From the NCBI GenBank assembly GCA_964653075.1, contig CAZZAX010000006.1, forward strand, positions 1 through 64,000: 64,000 nt of DNA, given 5' to 3'. The position numbers and the translations under genes are program-made. This document shows, in pieces, positions 60,517 through 64,000 of this stretch (within the stretch, counting starts at the first letter, position 1; each line of letters opens with the position of its first letter). This DNA is from NIOZ-UU13 sp964653075. Lineage in GTDB: Bacteria; Planctomycetota; Phycisphaerae; Sedimentisphaerales; Anaerobacaceae. Under the pieces are notes generated by a model. The model was not told where the DNA came from. It worked only from the letters and a program-made list of their open reading frames with translations, and did not search any database.

Positions 60517-61740
60517 CTAAGCTATAGCACGATTAATATCAAAAATTGGCAATAAAATCGCAAGAACAATGAATCCGACAATAATCCCCAACAGAACAAT
60601 CATTACCGGCTCAAGCAGCGACGTTAACGCCTTTACTGTTACCTCAACATCATTATCAAAAGCATCTGCTACATTTATAAGCCCTTCTTCGATTCCTCCG
60701 CTTTTCTCACCGGCCGAAATCATATGAATAACAATAGGTGGAAAAACTCCGCTTCGTCGAAACGATTCGGCGATGCCCCCCCCATGGCTTATGGCATCTT
60801 TGGCCTGATCAACTACGTCGGAAATGACCGTATTACCTATCACCTGCCTGGAAAGGTCGAGTGTTTCAACGATTGAAAGCCCGCTGGCTAAAAGTACCGC
60901 TAATGTTCGCGAAAAGCGGGATATTGCTATCTTTCGGTTAAGATTGCCGAAGAGCGGCAATTTCAACTTCATTTGGTCCCAAACTCTTCGGCCTTTTGTT
61001 GTCTTCGACCAAAATATCGGAGCAATGATAATTACAATGAGTATAATTATAAAAAACCAGAAGTAATTCTGAATGAAATTACTTACTCTAATCAACATAA
61101 CAGTCGGCCAGGGGAGCTGACGATTCATCTCAAGAAAAAGTTTTGTAATACTGGGAATTACATATGTAAATATAAACACTATGACACTTACACCCACGAT
61201 TGCCATAAATAAGGGATAAGCCATAGCAGCTTTTACCTTATTAGTAAGATTAGTTCGTCTTTCTGCTATTTCAGCCAGTCGCAGCAGGACATTTTCCAGA
61301 GTACCTGTGGCCTCCCCTGCTCTTATCATGCTGACGAAAACTTCCGAAAAAACAGCCGGGTATTCAGCCATAGCTTTTGCCAAAGGCATACCTTCATTAA
61401 CCCTGTCACGTATCGGCGTAAAGACTGTTGACAAAGGCTGATTCGATAGCTGCTCTACCAAAGCGGACAAGGCGGGCACCAGTGGAATGCCCGCATGCAG
61501 CAAGGTCGCCAGTTGCCTTGTGGCAACCGAGACATCCCGTTGTTTTATCCTGCGAAAGCTGATTGTCCTTGAACCGGCATCAAGCTGACGATGAACATCT
61601 TTCTGCATGCTTGTAATGTCCAGAAGATGCACCTTGGCCGCACGAAGTTTTCTTCTTGCTTCTGCAATCGAGGCCGCATCGATCGTTCCATGTTTCTTCT
61701 GGCCTGTGCCGTTTAATTCTATATATTTGAATAAAGGCAT
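60517..61740 (-). CDS. gspF: type II secretion inner-membrane platform protein F
   Basis: This 407-residue polytopic protein has the N-terminal KYIELNGTGQKKHGTIDA domain. Two repeated GspF/PilC domains follow (RQLATLLHAGIPLVPAL, MIRAGEATGTLENVLLRLAE; and RTLAVLLASGLSIVETLDLS, MISAGEKSGGIEEGLINVA). Membrane helices fall at about 168-195, 222-245 and 375-400. It anchors the ATPase and pseudopilus assembly. The gene lies 24 bp after gspE. Confidence 0.92.
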   Translation of the reverse strand: MPLFKYIELNGTGQKKHGTIDAASIAEARRKLRAAKVHLLDITSMQKDVHRQLDAGSRTISFRRIKQRDVSVATRQLATLLHAGIPLVPALSALVEQLSNQPLSTVFTPIRDRVNEGMPLAKAMAEYPAVFSEVFVSMIRAGEATGTLENVLLRLAEIAERRTNLTNKVKAAMAYPLFMAIVGVSVIVFIFTYVIPSITKLFLEMNRQLPWPTVMLIRVSNFIQNYFWFFIIILIVIIIAPIFWSKTTKGRRVWDQMKLKLPLFGNLNRKIAISRFSRTLAVLLASGLSIVETLDLSRQVIGNTVISDVVDQAKDAISHGGGIAESFRRSGVFPPIVIHMISAGEKSGGIEEGLINVADAFDNDVEVTVKALTSLLEPVMIVLLGIIVGFIVLAILLPIFDINRAIA

Positions 61741-61764
61741 TTGTTATTATTATTCCTTAATGAA

Positions 61765-63471
61765 TCATACTGCCGCATCCTGTGCCACACGCAGAACTTC
61801 CTTAATAGTTGTATCGCCGGCAAAGGCCTTTCTCAGGCCATCTTGACGCAACGTAAACATACCTTTTTTTATGGCTATCTGTTTTATAAGATTTGACCCG
61901 GTATTAGCCATAATCGACTCTCTTATCTCATCGTCAATCGTCATTAATTCGAAGATTCCCTCTCGTCCAATATATCCGGTACCGATACAATTCGAACATC
62001 CTTTGCCTTGATATAGATTTTCTTTACGATGCTGTAATTGGGCATCGAATACTTCCAGCTCTTCTTCACCTGGTGTGTAGGGGGTCTTGCACTCCGGGCA
62101 AATAATCCTTACCAGCCTTTGTGCCATTATCCCTATCACAGCCGAACAAACCAGGTAAGGTTCAATCCCCATATCAATTAAACGTGTTATAGCGCTTGCA
62201 GAATCATTTGTGTGGAGCGTACTTAAAACCAGATGTCCTGTTAAAGCGGCCTGGATAGCGATTTGGGCCGTTTCAAGATCACGGATTTCTCCGACCATAA
62301 TTACGTCCGGGTCCTGCCTGAGAATATGCCGCAGGTAGTTAGCAAAAGTCAGGCCTATCTTCGGATGTATTTGCATCTGACCAATCCCGGCAAGCTTGTA
62401 TTCTATCGGGTCCTCAACCGTCATAATATTACGAACTTCCGTGTTCAGCTCGCCAAGAACACTATACAAAGTCGTCGTTTTACCGCTTCCGGTAGGCCCT
62501 GTTAAAAGAATTATCCCGTGAGATATATGAATAAGTCTGCGAAATTCCTTTTCTGTGTCCGCTGTAAATCCTAACTGACCGAGGCTGAAACGTGCGCCGC
62601 TCTTGTCCAAAAGTCTAAGAACAACACGTTCTCCATCAGAGCTGGGTACGGTTGAGACCCGGATGTCTATTTCATTTTCACTTATTTTAATCCTGCTGCG
62701 TCCATCCTGCGGAAGTCTGCGCTCGGCAATGTTTAAATTTGCCATCACTTTCAAGCGTGATACCAATGCAGCAACATACTGCTTTGGAAGAGTAAACCTG
62801 TTATGTAACACACCGTCTATTCGAAAACGAACGGTCACCTCATCCTCATACGGCTCAATATGTATGTCACTCGCCCGAGCCTGTACGGCCTGAAAAAAAA
62901 TAGTATTGACCAATTTAACAACCGGTGCCCTGTTCGCCAGGTCCAAAAGGTCCTCCGAGGCGGACCCCGAAGTCAAACCGGCAAAATCCATACTGTCGTC
63001 CAGCTCTGTTAATGCCTCCGTAGCAGAGCCTTCACTTTGATAATAATAGTGGCTAAGTCTGTCTTCAATCACTGAAGACGCACAAATAATCCTCTTGCAG
63101 CGAACCCCGAGCATTTTAACGACAGAATCGAATGTCATTACATCAAGCGGATCGCTCACAGCAATACTGACCATTTCCTCTGACCCGTTAAACGGGAGAA
63201 TCTTGTGTTTTTTTAGGAATTCAATCGGTAAATTTGCAACTAAGTCTTTGTTGAGTTCTTTCTGTGGTATATTATCTAAATAAGAAAGCCCCCATTGTCG
63301 AGCCAGGGCTTTGAGAACCTCAATCTCAGTGACATGGCCGGCCCTGATTAGTATTTGACCGATTCTTTCATGTCGATTTTCATCATTTTGCAGCAGTAGT
63401 GCATCGGTTAATTGCCGCTCTGCAAGTGAGGTTTGCTGTAATAGTATCTGTCCTAATAATTCAACCTTCAT
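61765..63471 (-). CDS. gspE: type II secretion ATPase E
   Basis: This 568-residue ATPase has an N-terminal MshEN-type domain (1-150) with ERIGQILIRAGHVTE. The catalytic domain carries ARASDIHIEPYEDEV (Asp box), Walker A GPTGSGKTTT (325-334), LRQDPDVIMVGEIRD (Walker B, 384-398) and HLVLSTLHTND (His box). Zinc is held by CPEC (458-461) and CSNC (492-495). It powers pseudopilus extension with GspL and GspF. No canonical ribosome site is obvious at the ATG; the frame begins directly after a 105-bp gap from gspD. Confidence 0.94.
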   Translation of the reverse strand: MKVELLGQILLQQTSLAERQLTDALLLQNDENRHERIGQILIRAGHVTEIEVLKALARQWGLSYLDNIPQKELNKDLVANLPIEFLKKHKILPFNGSEEMVSIAVSDPLDVMTFDSVVKMLGVRCKRIICASSVIEDRLSHYYYQSEGSATEALTELDDSMDFAGLTSGSASEDLLDLANRAPVVKLVNTIFFQAVQARASDIHIEPYEDEVTVRFRIDGVLHNRFTLPKQYVAALVSRLKVMANLNIAERRLPQDGRSRIKISENEIDIRVSTVPSSDGERVVLRLLDKSGARFSLGQLGFTADTEKEFRRLIHISHGIILLTGPTGSGKTTTLYSVLGELNTEVRNIMTVEDPIEYKLAGIGQMQIHPKIGLTFANYLRHILRQDPDVIMVGEIRDLETAQIAIQAALTGHLVLSTLHTNDSASAITRLIDMGIEPYLVCSAVIGIMAQRLVRIICPECKTPYTPGEEELEVFDAQLQHRKENLYQGKGCSNCIGTGYIGREGIFELMTIDDEIRESIMANTGSNLIKQIAIKKGMFTLRQDGLRKAFAGDTTIKEVLRVAQDAAV

Positions 63472-63575
63472 ATTATCATTTTCTTATTTAACGCCCGCCC
63501 TGTCAGCATTCGGTATTAATAGCTGTTCTCAAGGCACGGGATTAGGGCTTGATTCCGGTTTTTATTAGTGAATAT

Positions 63576-64000
63576 CTAAAATAAAAAACTTAGTTCCTCT
63601 TCAATACTCGCTTCCGAAAGTGAGGTCTGCTGTTTTTTCAGCTCTGTTATTTTCTCAAGGGCTTCCTGGGTTGTCAGAACATGCGGAGTTATAAAAAGAA
63701 GCAGATTAGTTTTTTGGACACGGTCGCCATCTACCCTGAACAATCCTCCGATGAGGGGCAAGTCTCCAAGTAAAGGTACTTTTTTAACAGTAGTTGACTT
63801 GTCATCCCGTATCAAACCACCTATAACAACAGTTACATCGTTCGGGATAGAAATAACAGTTTTGACATCACGTGTGGCGGTAGTCGGGGTATCGCCTTCT
63901 ATTTCGCCCGTCGCTGCCGATGGTACAAGTTTGCTGAAACTCGCATCGACATTAAGGCGGACCAAATTGCCCGGACTTATATGAGGTGTAACTTTTAGTT
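63576..64000 (-). CDS. gspD: type II secretion secretin D, C-terminal part (partial at window edge)
   Basis: The frame continues past the right edge; about 141 codons are visible. It contains the secretin tail: VTPHISPGNLVRLNVDASFS, the conserved VVIGGLIRDDKSTTVKKVPLLGDLPLIGGLF block (secretin core near the gate) and TNLLLFITPHVLTTQEALEKI. A polar S-domain-like end (KKQQTSLSEASIEEEL) follows. GspD forms the outer-membrane channel. The apparent TTG start at 63965 is internal and not real. Confidence 0.92.
   Translation of the reverse strand, partial: LKVTPHISPGNLVRLNVDASFSKLVPSAATGEIEGDTPTTATRDVKTVISIPNDVTVVIGGLIRDDKSTTVKKVPLLGDLPLIGGLFRVDGDRVQKTNLLLFITPHVLTTQEALEKITELKKQQTSLSEASIEEELSFLF

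Overview
The window looks like a metagenome-assembled chromosome segment from a Planctomycetota-type bacterium, most likely close to Phycisphaerae. The pointers are a giant surface protein with an N-terminal LEPR-XLL motif, a DUF3467 protein, and a type II secretion operon in the order D-E-F-G-H-I-J-K-L-M with pseudopilins starting at RAFTLIE/GFTLIE. This placement is inferred from gene families only. A run of 100 Ns (20115-20214) marks one scaffold join.

Layout. 1-7.6 kb is an accessory region: a small TA-like pair with a deleted nucleotidyltransferase, an AbiEi/AbiEii pair behind a perfect palindrome, a dispersed 341-bp repeat carrying a nested 138-bp MITE with TA target duplication, an IS110 transposase, an IS3 remnant and an S41 peptidase scrap. 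7.7-12.3 kb is a putative sigma-54-driven operon for a membrane-anchored LamG protein and two ABC-2 permeases, with a third permease reduced to 32 codons and no ATPase. A second IS110 element (12.6-14 kb) and 1.6 kb of repeat-rich spacer follow, then a DUF3467 gene.

16.9-40.95 kb is one giant gene. The N run splits it into two apparent frames, but the flanks join exactly and in frame, giving about 7,986 residues if nothing is missing. It carries EF-hand loops, nine copies of an ~85-residue domain, Calx-beta-like segments, two RTX-like fields (one a regular ten-module array), a pair of jelly-roll domains and a C-terminal HExxHxxGxxD zinc-protease domain. It is presumably exported, perhaps through the T2SS encoded at the right end.

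41-48 kb holds a second copy of the 341-bp repeat fused to a decayed carbamoyltransferase start, then a sulfate activation cluster (SLC13 permease, receiver-only regulator, ATP sulfurylase/APS kinase, PAP phosphatase). With no PAPS reductase in view, PAPS for sulfation is a reasonable reading. 48-55 kb is surface-glycan material: UDP-galactopyranose mutase, a family 2 glycosyltransferase, and on the minus strand carbamoyltransferase, SxtJ, DUF5989 and an SGNH hydrolase broken by two in-frame stops. 55.2-64 kb is the T2SS operon on the minus strand, with gspD running off the edge.

I recognised no rRNA, tRNA or CRISPR array. Repeats, fragments and IS elements cluster at 1-16 kb and at 41-42 kb, on either side of the giant gene.
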